Positions 27,101 through 33,599 of a stretch of DNA of 64,000 bases are shown in pieces (position 1 is the stretch's first letter; each line of letters begins with the position of its first letter). The notes under the pieces were generated by a model. That model was not told where the DNA came from. It saw only the letters and a list, made by a program, of their open reading frames with translations, and made no database searches. The position numbers were made by a program, and so were the translations under genes. The DNA is from Cupriavidus sp. (GTDB lineage Bacteria; Pseudomonadota; Gammaproteobacteria; Burkholderiales; Burkholderiaceae). The DNA lies in assembly GCA_031180665.1 (NCBI GenBank), contig JAPSLP010000003.1:62001-126000 (forward strand). The letters run 5' to 3'.

Positions 27101-29171
27101 CGACAGCATGATCGCGGCCTTCCCGATGGCTGCCGAACGCGAGGCGATGGCTCAGGTCGAGTCGATGGGCATGCCGACGCTGCGCATCCATGGCAACGAG
27201 GGCGAGTCGGTGCTCGGCCATCCGGCCATTGTCTATGAGCGCTATCTGGCGGGCAGCGCCGACCTGCTCGATGGCAACGGCAATCTGCTGCCGCAGTATG
27301 CGGCGCTAATGAACGCGCGCACGCTGCGCGATCTCGATGCGATCGAGCACGGCATCGAGAACGGCGCGGACGGCCGCGGCCTGCTGCTGCAAGACGTCGA
27401 GTTCGCGTTCTTCGCCGATGGCAGCGTCAAGATTGCCGACGTGATGTCGGTCGAGCCCGGCGGTAGCCTGGCCGCGCACGGGCAGGCCGTGGTGACGGTG
27501 CTGGCGAAGATGCGCGAGGCCGCGCAGGCCAACGTCGCCCATATCGTGACGGACCTGCAGGGCACGGTCCGCTCGGCCACGTTCCGACATGGCGGCGAGC
27601 CGGAGCCGGAGGGGGCGGCGTCGCCCGAGCCGGGCAAGGGGAACGAGGCGGGTAAGCCGGCCGAAACGAATAAGCCAACCCCGGCCAACTCGCAGCCGGC
27701 ATCGTCTTCCTCCCTGCCCACACCGCGCCCATGGAAGTTGCGCGCCACGGTCGCGGCATCGGTCGGCGGCGCCTTTGCCAGCGCGGCCGCGGCCATGCCG
27801 GCGATGCCAGTGCCCGGCACCGCCGCGTCGGTGGTAGTCGCCGGTTCCTGCTTTATCTACCGCGGCGGCGTCGCCGCCGGGCGCACCGCCTTCAGCAATC
27901 GCGTGATTAGCCACGTCGAGCGGCAGACGCCGGCCGATATCGCGTGGCTGCGCAAGGCGCTGACCGGCGATCGTGCCGCGATGTATGGCATCAGCGAGGA
28001 CAACCGCAAGGCATTCAAGGCGCATATCGACGTGCTCGACCGCCATGTCAGCGCCGAAACCGGCAAGCCGTCGACAGAGGAGGTGGCCGCCGCCGTGCAG
28101 GCGCTGAAGCAGGCCGGCACGGCGCTGTTGACGCCGGATACCGTCGCCGGCCGCATCAACGACGGCCTGCAGATCGGCACGCTGGCGATCAACAACGCCA
28201 CCACGGCGACCTGGTTCCTGCATCACGGCGTAGACCTCGGCAATGTGGCGACGTACAGCAACACCGCGTTCCTGGCGGCCAACAGCGTGCTGGCGAGCTT
28301 CAACATCGCTAACCGGATCGGCTACCACGCCAAGGTCAAGCTGCCCGCGCTGCCGGCCGCCCATACGCGCAAGTTCGTAATGAGCATGTACGCCGCCGGC
28401 GCGGTACCGCTGGCGGTGACGGACGTGATGACGTACGGCGGCGTGGCCGGTGGCCTCGGTGCGGCAAGCCTGGCGACCTTCGGCGTCGGCGCCTTCCTGC
28501 AGTCGCGCGTCGAGCGCGGCATCGCGAACCGGGAGTTCAACAAGGTGGCGGCCGACAAGGGTGGCAATCTCCTGCTCAAGCCGGACCAGTCGCTGCTGCC
28601 GCGCAAGTGGGAGTTCTTCGGCCGTGCGATGCCGTATGGCCTGGTGCTGCTTGGCGGCGGCGTGATCGTCAACTTTGGCATGAAGATCCTGCTGGAGACC
28701 GTGGGCAGCGACGAGGACGACCGGCCGCTTACTCCGACGCCGACACCCTCGTCGTCGTCGACGCCATCGGTCCCTTCGACCCACGATCCGTCGCCGACGC
28801 AGCCGGCTCCGCAGGAACCGCCGCGCTCGGAAACGCCGTCCGAGGAGCCCAAGCCGCCGAGCACCGAACCGCCACCGCAGCAGCCGGAGCCCCAGCCGCC
28901 GCAACGGCCGCGGCCGCGCAACGGACGCGTGGTGGTGCAGCCCTACCATGCCGGTGTCGAGAGCGGGACGCTGTGGGGCATCGCGGCGACCAACCTCGAT
29001 ACGCTGCTGTCCGACGGGCAGGAGCAGCAGGCCGCGGCCGAGGCGATGACCACGGACCAGCAGGTCGCCGCCTACGCGCTGCGGGAACTGATCAACCTGA
29101 ATCCGCAGTACAAGCTCGCGGAGAATCCGGACCACATCGAGCCGGGGTGGGTGCTGGACGTGACGCGATAA
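18156..29171 (+). CDS. Giant multidomain protein 2 (3671 aa) with glutamate racemase and two D-glutamate cyclase (DUF4392) domains
   Basis: AGGAGA precedes the ATG; there is no signal peptide. In order: an Ala/Glu/Gln coiled-coil N-terminus (to about residue 700); a DUF4781-like core (748-1201) with a hydrophobic hairpin (981-1031), paralogous to giant protein 1; and a degenerate DUF4392 domain (about 1483-1712). A glutamate racemase domain follows (about 1771-2020) with FDSSNGG at 1785-1791, catalytic Cys1854 in GCNTA and Cys1971 in CCTHYP. A second DUF4392 domain (about 2121-2373) keeps ETDGPPG and GDGGNEAGMG (2261-2270). Then come an alpha/beta module (about 2440-2890), a kinase-like segment (about 2953-3133), hydrophobic segments, two Pro-rich linkers and a LysM-like end (about 3594-3671). 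The enzymes would take L-Glu to D-Glu to 5-oxo-D-proline. Delivery by the T3SS is inference. Confidence 0.9.
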   Translation: MLDFKDLMQAREAILAAARAAAEAAARAAAEEARRAQAREAERQREAQEAEAARRNEQSNQAQQAQQANQAQQANQANQTSPADQKQQPDRSANNQPVVTPALYTAQTQPAGVVQVKGPGGEKPAADPAQQARDKEQNEAKGHTDRWHKDAKRAYDDSESKRNAGTMSDADWQPIEQKYGMAMAGAQNELRVAANQAAATGGDTKAITAAVDAKAKEIRERYDDPVLDQNLDQIKAGFLKAEPTQQARDTQGARFELGLAEDRLDEAETTLQREEKALAEIPMGIRRADPESGQAVSDARAAVQQAQQTRDKAEETYLATMRVEIDTLATQLYKEDADKGLAGVRNRPQDGTMSLTDRGYDLTQAQNRVDDAQSQLDALKVGDGVKVPDSFRQQAVAKLQDRYGNNQGMRMVIGTADMQGRIAGEMDHLTPQTKFERELAQTDPTTLAMAQVQGLTLDPDAKTDPNSATPRDLSQHERNLMEFNPAAYVMYKSLGADYLVPAEKAPPNDPTRKAFEAGVDQSGLVMYAFTETQRRAEGGDGISKEDSAAAAAGMQRMLGLMRGSVPLREGYLQENLKQKLDGGDFVGALKLRQGAANAAQTEQERERYLAVEGNRFGSEAFRVQIEASMRKDLEGKTHDDDYKPIVGQQTMYADRVGQYMQQVAPHLTEEDATTLLDTVKGEYSNDWTGRNVAPTSGSYNDWDDFYHGLAAVVDAADAGYQARNPGAEGTGPAATSTASWLANEDNEVFTMVMQNQVGGTQGRIYGGAQDAAAQGHTSLSLAFAKELKDRDRAPSMADYDLTRAMDRGCEQYSGSDKAKEDQERFELDKEEILQGTFDALALRKDELTVKAGDDKALDNAIALAAPNADPKLIKEQLAEDAPEGATIKVIPMYVTGPGMSPYQSAVFEFVKDGKTLWVDDQGAVYGKGDQSAEPDFQENNELHDKGTVYLARDLSLGADGHVEFDDIDAHIVTGREQARAWLDIGVTALGAIGGVGVMLATGGAATPLVAAAWSGMLGSMGYGLAVTAIDAQNMVDHGRSLNPLDNARAFSLWANAFGSVAGIGGLGLGKGASLAIRASGALANRSTTLTARAAALSERAANLAANSNPLAADVAALAANTQRAATMAQSASRTLSDTASRMAVGGNVLNLGAFGTGGILTTQQAATFVQHGDQMSLTEKLQNGAMLLTGMTQMMPAGIQMRSARAVHDATVRVLGRTPRAEAAAQALALQTAVQTGEGIANGRDGSEVRVPVRPADDGAAGGRQPADTAGAPRAGGEQAGHPSGTAGRPTVWRGQDGDTHGTPGRPATVPSAEPPSQSAVTTRAGDGGGRSFTPQKLGVWQSVKLASRLTFDSAVAQGARLQDGVVNRMMDRAMQQAVNKYIREASERSRHGEAPPAASRTSTSGRSRRRAEARADARGDVRPNVRSAAFAHGGGGRAAVLEAARAEPSIVLQNAISPLDRVSGMDGRPMSLSVPYGAELAARALRDVDTVLIATSPATLHGGADTHGPLGAASLGAYLSALGKEVVYVTDPAHEALLADLLQAELGVADARIETFTATDSTRAAQQAQALLAKYRTQAVVAVEVAGRNRVGEYRQANGERLEGAPRVDQLLVEANAKDLVTVAIGADSHTAGMRSALERAMTSLHVEPADIDQWSAVGASHPVVGMNTNLAAQAVGFALQRASGAGHAMPSTERVAAMIDRMAALHAYDGVTLERGATSMRGLDKRSYLGVYELLQAQAKQLPEGLDLAQMLDGMQRRFLPKGVDPEQFGIKVIDDIIEVTVFDSSNGGILAAMNIARHIFSMTGKRVQLVAYGDHAAGTYGGRERDDLIRRVNDGLQAMHQQRADANALGCNTACITYPEGWAGLDERDFINLIHTTARAMQADGGRHIALVATPGTVNSHAYLDAVGALRTGQNVLEIGANEWAAAVNALQHQATEGPELVAIQKLVAKYINADRIPAETETLWLCCTHYPALAKLIRQQLDASGLGHVKVIDPMQYQAKALVDRLIERGVLKQEDLLPEPIPFEEVSAHDMLPLLAVTTGRASEVVRLAQGMTEDPRARAFGVPGFSASTDPGQIRGILDANRMPAAIDAMVTAYTGRNIDRLAIPQGALHAGAAMADADHVLLLTGFSVAEGMPETDGPPGTVALGAMLRAAGKRVSYIVDSANQPILEAALADMGQPLDSVHLFDEHADSASPVVRAMLEELRPDHVSSIELPGRTAAGTKHNMRGVNLDDFTPGIDAFLKAAQEMGIGTSSVGDGGNEAGMGNVAAFVPLAPDGTPIASTVRTDILVTASVSNWGAYAIGAAMLRQLGKAHLMPTEDQILSAIEASVHAGAVDGVSRQQVATVDGFSPEVHAAVYRFLRLWAGADSVAGPGAPVQPLIGTAMPRRQPRSVLDDLFAHGLRRPFHGANAGGRGNAQARHVPPIVDRSWSLRDGIPGDAAIASVIDSVHATGGRLADVKYVAVREADSVNARPKVIGAFDSPQQAAAQLARQAAVGVKVRLQVVPEANYRAGRVPAAEDAIGTVPLSRRDGRTVPGEIALNRAYQGDIRVALPEGFAEGMPLVRNEGGERIDVLAQLGHFPRARAHLDLAAEAGYVTFDDRATPISVPQVPGYLTVRAEGAYQGVRMDMDGSGRPDYDAAALADRIRSHPDYREGMPVLIYDCFGMDGPLPLAQQLATALNARVHAPDGKWEIRGWYGGGDTVFGGAMRVDAGPEAMAESDAPVHSQGGRFYGAMPALPIVGVKEGGRALPESAYVMPRGNATMPMRAVDANHPPDWRAAPPRHADAVFGSSPLKVMAPDDYNVVLGRFDRERGLLDDDGEAVGAHRLALELADAGKKHGTVVLALDGGSQHARRAFAQQVADVMGVDVMLSAAGFKLDSLDRAATRAAADNAAGPPKPVLKLDQPGVGWQTLHPQPYRHANRGFAVDGVDAVRLVHDDGRQTPVDLAHYLGPRLGSGAIKTVFALGNSHAVALGNDSMIAAFPMAAEREAMAQVESMGMPTLRIHGNEGESVLGHPAIVYERYLAGSADLLDGNGNLLPQYAALMNARTLRDLDAIEHGIENGADGRGLLLQDVEFAFFADGSVKIADVMSVEPGGSLAAHGQAVVTVLAKMREAAQANVAHIVTDLQGTVRSATFRHGGEPEPEGAASPEPGKGNEAGKPAETNKPTPANSQPASSSSLPTPRPWKLRATVAASVGGAFASAAAAMPAMPVPGTAASVVVAGSCFIYRGGVAAGRTAFSNRVISHVERQTPADIAWLRKALTGDRAAMYGISEDNRKAFKAHIDVLDRHVSAETGKPSTEEVAAAVQALKQAGTALLTPDTVAGRINDGLQIGTLAINNATTATWFLHHGVDLGNVATYSNTAFLAANSVLASFNIANRIGYHAKVKLPALPAAHTRKFVMSMYAAGAVPLAVTDVMTYGGVAGGLGAASLATFGVGAFLQSRVERGIANREFNKVAADKGGNLLLKPDQSLLPRKWEFFGRAMPYGLVLLGGGVIVNFGMKILLETVGSDEDDRPLTPTPTPSSSSTPSVPSTHDPSPTQPAPQEPPRSETPSEEPKPPSTEPPPQQPEPQPPQRPRPRNGRVVVQPYHAGVESGTLWGIAATNLDTLLSDGQEQQAAAEAMTTDQQVAAYALRELINLNPQYKLAENPDHIEPGWVLDVTR

Positions 29172-29189
29172 GCGATTGCCCGCGCCCCC

Positions 29190-29259
29190 CGTCGTCCCCG
29201 CGCAGGCGGGGACCCAGCGACTGCAAAAGACGCCGGATTCCCGCTTTCGCGGGAACGAC
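29190..29259. repeat. Inverted-repeat element, copy 2
   Basis: This is the same design as the copy at 15766-15851: left arm CGTCGTCCCCGCGCAGGCGG, right arm ending CCGCTTTCGCGGGAACGAC. It is slightly shorter in the middle. It sits 18 bp after the giant 2 stop and just before the end of the amidase gene, and may act as a transcription stop between the convergent genes. Confidence 0.8.
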
Positions 29260-29278
29260 AGGCATCGGCAGGCCGCGC

Positions 29279-30469
29279 TCAGTCGACGATGGTTACCACG
29301 CGTTCGGCGAACGCGATCAGGCTGCGGTCGCTGCCGGCCGGACCCAGCAGGGAGAGTCCCAGCGGGGCGCCATCGCGGCGGACGAGCGGCAGGCTGATCT
29401 GCGGAAAGCCGGACAGGCCGGCCAGGCACAGCATCTGCACGGCGCGGTTGCGATAGTCCTCGAGCGTATCGGCCGCGGCGTCCGTCAGCGGCGCGATATC
29501 GGGCATGGTCGGCAGCAGCAGCACGCCGTCGTTCCCGAGCAACGCGGCAAGGTGGGCGGTGAAGGCCCGGCGCACCTGCGTGGCCTCGTCGTACTGCCCC
29601 GCGGTGACGGCTTTCGAAAAGGCAAACCTCGCCGCCACATCGGATCCCAGTTGCAGGCCATGGCGCTCGATCATGTCGCCGTCGCTGCGCCACGCCTCCC
29701 AGCCTTGCACATGGCGGAAGGCCCAGTAGAGGTCGTCGATCGGGCGGTCGGCGGCGGTGACGGCGTCGGCATTGCCGAGCGCGCCTTCGATACGCGCGAC
29801 CACGTCCAGCAGGGCGTCGCTTGCACCGGGGGTGGGCAGGGCGAACACGTCTTCGGCGCGCAGCAGGCGGGGCACATCCGGCAGGGCATTGTCATCCGAG
29901 CCCAGCAAGACGTTGGCAACCCGCGCAAAGGTATCGATCTCGCGCGCAAAGAAGCCGCAGGTATCCAGGCTGTGCGACAGCGGCAGGCACTGCGCGAGCG
30001 AGACACGACCATGCGTGGGGCGGATTCCGAACAGACCGCAATGGCTGGCGGGGGCGCGCACCGAGCCGCCCGTGTCGGTCCCGAGCGCAAAGTCGCACAG
30101 GCCGTTCGACACCGCCGACGCGGAGCCCGACGAGGAGCCGCCGGTGATGCGGTCGGGCGCCGCGCCGTTGACCGGCGCACCGTAGTGCGCGTTCTTGCCG
30201 TTCATCGAGAAGGCCAGCTCGTCGGTATGGGTCTTGCCGACAAAGGCCGCGCCGGCGTCGAGCAGGCATTGCACGGCTGGCGCCGTGGATGATTTGATGC
30301 CCGACATCGCCAGCACGTGAGGGTTGCCGCCACCGGTGGGATAGCCCGCCACGTCGAACAGGTCCTTGGCGGCGAAGCGCAGTCCGTGCAACGGCCCGCC
30401 TGGCGCATGAGGTACGTGGGCTTCGGGGTAGGGCATGAAGGAACGGGACGGATGCGATGCCAGGCTCAT
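29279..30469 (-). CDS. Amidase signature family hydrolase
   Basis: The product is a 396-residue amidase with the Ser-cisSer-Lys triad visible: Lys35 (AAKDLFD), Ser112 (in GGSSSGSA) and Ser136 (in GTDTGGSVRAP). The last two are 24 residues apart, as in malonamidase. It is a soluble cytoplasmic enzyme hydrolysing a carboxamide; the substrate is unknown. It is the last gene downstream of a five-gene ABC importer on the same strand, 79 bp after the ATPase gene. The imported compound, or its breakdown product, is therefore probably its substrate. It is shorter than typical 450-500 residue members, which is common for the AtzE/indole-acetamide-like subgroup. Confidence 0.88.
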   Translation of the reverse strand: MSLASHPSRSFMPYPEAHVPHAPGGPLHGLRFAAKDLFDVAGYPTGGGNPHVLAMSGIKSSTAPAVQCLLDAGAAFVGKTHTDELAFSMNGKNAHYGAPVNGAAPDRITGGSSSGSASAVSNGLCDFALGTDTGGSVRAPASHCGLFGIRPTHGRVSLAQCLPLSHSLDTCGFFAREIDTFARVANVLLGSDDNALPDVPRLLRAEDVFALPTPGASDALLDVVARIEGALGNADAVTAADRPIDDLYWAFRHVQGWEAWRSDGDMIERHGLQLGSDVAARFAFSKAVTAGQYDEATQVRRAFTAHLAALLGNDGVLLLPTMPDIAPLTDAAADTLEDYRNRAVQMLCLAGLSGFPQISLPLVRRDGAPLGLSLLGPAGSDRSLIAFAERVVTIVD

Positions 30470-30548
30470 GGGGTGTCCGTAAGGGGTTGACCGGCCGCCG
30501 ACGGCGAGGGCCGGAACAATACGCGATGGTTGGGGCCGCGCCAGGGAG

Positions 30549-31610
30549 TCATGCCACGGCCAGCGCGGGTTCGGCCGCGGCGGTCAGCACGCAGCTGACG
30601 CGATGGCCGTCGCCCAGCGACACGGGTTGCGGCACGCGTTCCAGGCATTCGGCCCGCGCATGGGCGCACCGTGGCGCGAAGCTGCAACCGGCGGGCAACG
30701 CCGCCAGATCGGGCGGCGATCCCGCAATGGCGGTCAGCCGCTCGCCGCGTGCCATGCCGTGCTGGCGGCTTTGCAACAGCGCGACGGTGTAGGGGTGACG
30801 CGCATCGCGCAGCAGCGTCCGGATCGGACCCTCCTCGACGATGCGGCCGCCGTACATCACGGCGACACGATCGACGATCTCGACGGCCGCGCCGATATCG
30901 TGGGTCACGAATACGATCGACAGCCCCAGCGCGCGTTGCAGCTCGCGCAGCAGGATCAGCACCTGGATCTGGACGGTGGCATCGAGCGCGGTGGTCGGCT
31001 CGTCGGCCAGCAGGATCTTCGGCTTGCCCGACAACGCCAGCGCGATCATCGCGCGCTGGCGCATGCCGCCCGACAGCTCGTGCGGATAGGCGGCCAGGCG
31101 CCGCTCGGGGCTCGGAATGCGGACGGCCTCGAGCGCCTGCAGCGCCTGTTTGCGCGCCTCCGCGGCCGAGACGCGCTCATGCGCACGGATGCATTCGACG
31201 ATCTGCTGGCCGATGGTGTAGACCGGGTCCAGCGCGAGCAAGGGTTCCTGGAACACCATGGCGACGGTGCCGCCGCGGATCCTGGCCAACCCCTTGGCAT
31301 CGAGCCGCATCAGGTCGGTGCCATCGATGCGGATGTCGCCGGTCATGGTAGTGCGGCGGGGCGGATGCAGCCGCATCAGCGCGCGCAACGTCACGCTCTT
31401 GCCCGAGCCGGACTCTCCGATCAGCGCGACCGCCTCGCCGGGGGCCACCTGCAGCGACACGCCGTTGACGGCGCGGATGGTCTTGCCGCCGGCGTCGAAG
31501 GCGACATGCAGGTCGCGCACGGCGATCATCGGCGTGGCGGGCGAAGGCGTCGTGGCCGGTGTGGATGCGGATGCCGATGCGGGTGCGGATGCGGGTACGG
31601 TGGCATTCAT
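30549..31610 (-). CDS. Peptide/opine-type ABC transporter ATP-binding protein (DppD/OppD-like)
   Basis: The product is a 353-residue ATPase with Walker A GESGSGKS, signature LSGGMRQRAMIA and Walker B LLADEPTTALD. A C-terminal oligopeptide-transporter extension holds the Cys-rich pattern CSFAPRCAHARAEC, probably binding an iron-sulfur cluster as in OppD/DppD. The first 25 residues are low-complexity Ala/Pro/Ser/Thr from a hexamer-like DNA repeat (about nt 31560-31600) and are not family sequence. The gene lies 10 bp after its partner ATPase gene in one operon with two permease genes and a binding protein. Confidence 0.92.
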   Translation of the reverse strand: MNATVPASAPASASASTPATTPSPATPMIAVRDLHVAFDAGGKTIRAVNGVSLQVAPGEAVALIGESGSGKSVTLRALMRLHPPRRTTMTGDIRIDGTDLMRLDAKGLARIRGGTVAMVFQEPLLALDPVYTIGQQIVECIRAHERVSAAEARKQALQALEAVRIPSPERRLAAYPHELSGGMRQRAMIALALSGKPKILLADEPTTALDATVQIQVLILLRELQRALGLSIVFVTHDIGAAVEIVDRVAVMYGGRIVEEGPIRTLLRDARHPYTVALLQSRQHGMARGERLTAIAGSPPDLAALPAGCSFAPRCAHARAECLERVPQPVSLGDGHRVSCVLTAAAEPALAVA

Positions 31611-31620
31611 GTTGGCGTCC

Positions 31621-32691
31621 TCAGCAGGGGGCGGCAGAGAGCGCCACCGCTTGCCGTACCAGCGGCCGCGAATGGCCGCCGGCCGGGTCGGCCATCAGGC
31701 AGGCGACCGGATGGCCGGCCATCTTGTCGGACAGCACGGGGGCGCGCTGTCCGCAGACGGCCTCTGCCTGGCTGCAGCGCGGATGGAAGCTGCAACCCGG
31801 CGGCGGATCGATGGGGTTGGGCGGATCGCCTGCGAGCGGCGGCGCCAGCGTGCGCCGGTCCGGGTCCATCGAGGGCATCGACGCAAGCAGGGCGCGCGTG
31901 TAGGGATGGGCCGGAGCGGCGTAGATCGATTCGGTATCGCCGATCTCGGCGACCTTGCCGAGGTACATCACCATCACGCGATCGCACAGATAGCGGATCA
32001 CGTTCAGGTCGTGACTGATGAAGACGTAGGTCAGGTCGAACTCGGCCTTCAGGTCCAGCAGCAGGTTCAGCACCTGGGCCTCGACCGACTTGTCGAGCGC
32101 CGAGACCGCTTCGTCGAGGATCACGAGCCGGGGCCGCAGCACCAGCGCACGCGCGATATTGACGCGCTGACGCTGTCCGCCGGACAGCTCGTGCGGATAG
32201 CGGCCACCGAAGCGCAACGGCTCGAGGCCCACGCGGGCCAGAAGCTGGCGTGCGCGTTCGATCGCCTCGCGCGCCGGAACGCCATGCACCCGCGCGGTGA
32301 AGGCGATCGATTCCTCGACGGTCACCCGTGGGTTCAGCGACGAATAGCTGTCCTGAAACACCATCTGCACCTGGCTGCGGTAGCGCTTGAGCGGCAGCTG
32401 GGCGGAACCGACGCCCAGCGCGTCGAAGATCAGCTCGCCGCTGTCCTGCTCGATCAGCTGCATCAGCAGCCGCGCCGTGGTCGACTTGCCGCAGCCGGAT
32501 TCCCCGACTACGCCGAGGGTCTCGCCCTTGAGCACGTCGAAGCTGACGCCGTCGACCGCGCGTACCGCGCCGGCGCGGCGCCCGGGAATCCTGCCCTTCA
32601 GCGGGAAATGCTTGACCAGATCGCGTGCGATCACCAGCGGCTGGGCGGGACCGCCAAGGTCGAAACTCGGCGCAGAGAATGGCAATGGCAT
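31621..32691 (-). CDS. Peptide/opine-type ABC transporter ATP-binding protein (DppF/OppF-like)
   Basis: The product is a 356-residue ATPase with Walker A GESGCGKST, a Q-loop in VFQDSYSSLNPR, signature LSGGQRQRVNIARAL and Walker B VILDEAVSALD. The SYSSLNPR string and the CSFHPRCSQAEAVC tail are typical of the DppF/OppF half of peptide importers. It pairs with the neighbouring DppD-like protein to drive import. The ATG lies 4 bp after the permease stop, so expression is tightly coupled. Confidence 0.93.
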   Translation of the reverse strand: MPLPFSAPSFDLGGPAQPLVIARDLVKHFPLKGRIPGRRAGAVRAVDGVSFDVLKGETLGVVGESGCGKSTTARLLMQLIEQDSGELIFDALGVGSAQLPLKRYRSQVQMVFQDSYSSLNPRVTVEESIAFTARVHGVPAREAIERARQLLARVGLEPLRFGGRYPHELSGGQRQRVNIARALVLRPRLVILDEAVSALDKSVEAQVLNLLLDLKAEFDLTYVFISHDLNVIRYLCDRVMVMYLGKVAEIGDTESIYAAPAHPYTRALLASMPSMDPDRRTLAPPLAGDPPNPIDPPPGCSFHPRCSQAEAVCGQRAPVLSDKMAGHPVACLMADPAGGHSRPLVRQAVALSAAPC

Positions 32692-32695
32692 CGGC

Positions 32696-33583
32696 TCAGT
32701 CCTTGATTTCCATCGCCGAGCGGATGCCGTCGGCGAGCAGGTTGAACGAGATCGAGGTCACGAAGATCATCGCCCCGGGCAGCGCGGCGACCCAGGGCTG
32801 GGTATAGATCGCGGTACGCAGCGTGTTCAGCATCAAGCCCCATTCGGGCTCGGGGGGCTTGACGCCAAGGCCCAGGAACGACAGGCCCGAGGCAAGGATC
32901 ATCGACACCGAGATCAGGCCGGTCGCGTAGACGAAGATCGGTCCCAGCACGTTGTTCAGCACATGCGCGCGCACGATGGTCAGGGCCGACGCGCCGGATG
33001 CTCGCGCTGCGTCGACGAACTCGCGATGGCGCACCTGCGTGGTGACGCTCTCGGCCACGCGCGCGATCTGGGGAACGAAGACGATGGTCAGCGACAGCAG
33101 CGCATTGCCCACGCCGGCGCCGAGGGTGCCGGACAGGGCGATGGCGAGCAGCACCGACGGAAAGGCGTAGAAGATGTCGACCACCCGCATGATCGCGGTA
33201 TTGGTCCAGCCGCCGGCATAGCCCGCCACGATACCCAGCGCGCTTCCCAGCACGAAGGCGATCAGCACCGGCGTGATGCCCATGAACAGCGACAGCCGCG
33301 CGCCGAGGATCAGGCGCGACAGCATGTCGCGGCCGAGCTCGTCGGTGCCGAACGGATAGCCCTCGGTGCCTATCGGCTTGAGCCGTTTCAGGATCGACGA
33401 GGCATAGGGATCGGCAGGCATCAGCAGCGGCGCGAAGATCGCGGCGAGGATCAGCGCCAGCAGGACCAGGGCCGCTCCCATCGCCAGCTTGTTGCGCAGC
33501 AGCCGGCGGCCCACTGTGTACCAGTAGCCGGGGGAGCGCTCCACCGCGGCGGGCGCGGCGGCATTGTCCAGCGTCATTTCCAT
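32696..33583 (-). CDS. Peptide-type ABC transporter permease (DppC-like)
   Basis: The product is a 295-residue inner-membrane permease with an N-terminal OppC-type segment (RRLLRNKLAMGAALVLLALI), six hydrophobic helices and the FGTDELGRDMLSRLILGARL block typical of DppC/OppC. The EAA-loop region is AARASGASALTIVRAHVLNN. It forms the channel with the DppB-like protein. The gene follows the dppB-like gene by 16 bp. Confidence 0.93.
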   Translation of the reverse strand: MEMTLDNAAAPAAVERSPGYWYTVGRRLLRNKLAMGAALVLLALILAAIFAPLLMPADPYASSILKRLKPIGTEGYPFGTDELGRDMLSRLILGARLSLFMGITPVLIAFVLGSALGIVAGYAGGWTNTAIMRVVDIFYAFPSVLLAIALSGTLGAGVGNALLSLTIVFVPQIARVAESVTTQVRHREFVDAARASGASALTIVRAHVLNNVLGPIFVYATGLISVSMILASGLSFLGLGVKPPEPEWGLMLNTLRTAIYTQPWVAALPGAMIFVTSISFNLLADGIRSAMEIKD

Positions 33584-33599
33584 GGCGTTCTCCGGATGG

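Noticed and set aside
31560..31605. Hexamer-like GCGGAT/GGATGC repeats as a regulatory repeat
   Set aside because: They only encode a low-complexity Ala/Pro/Ser N-terminus of the ABC ATPase and are too degenerate to call a repeat element.
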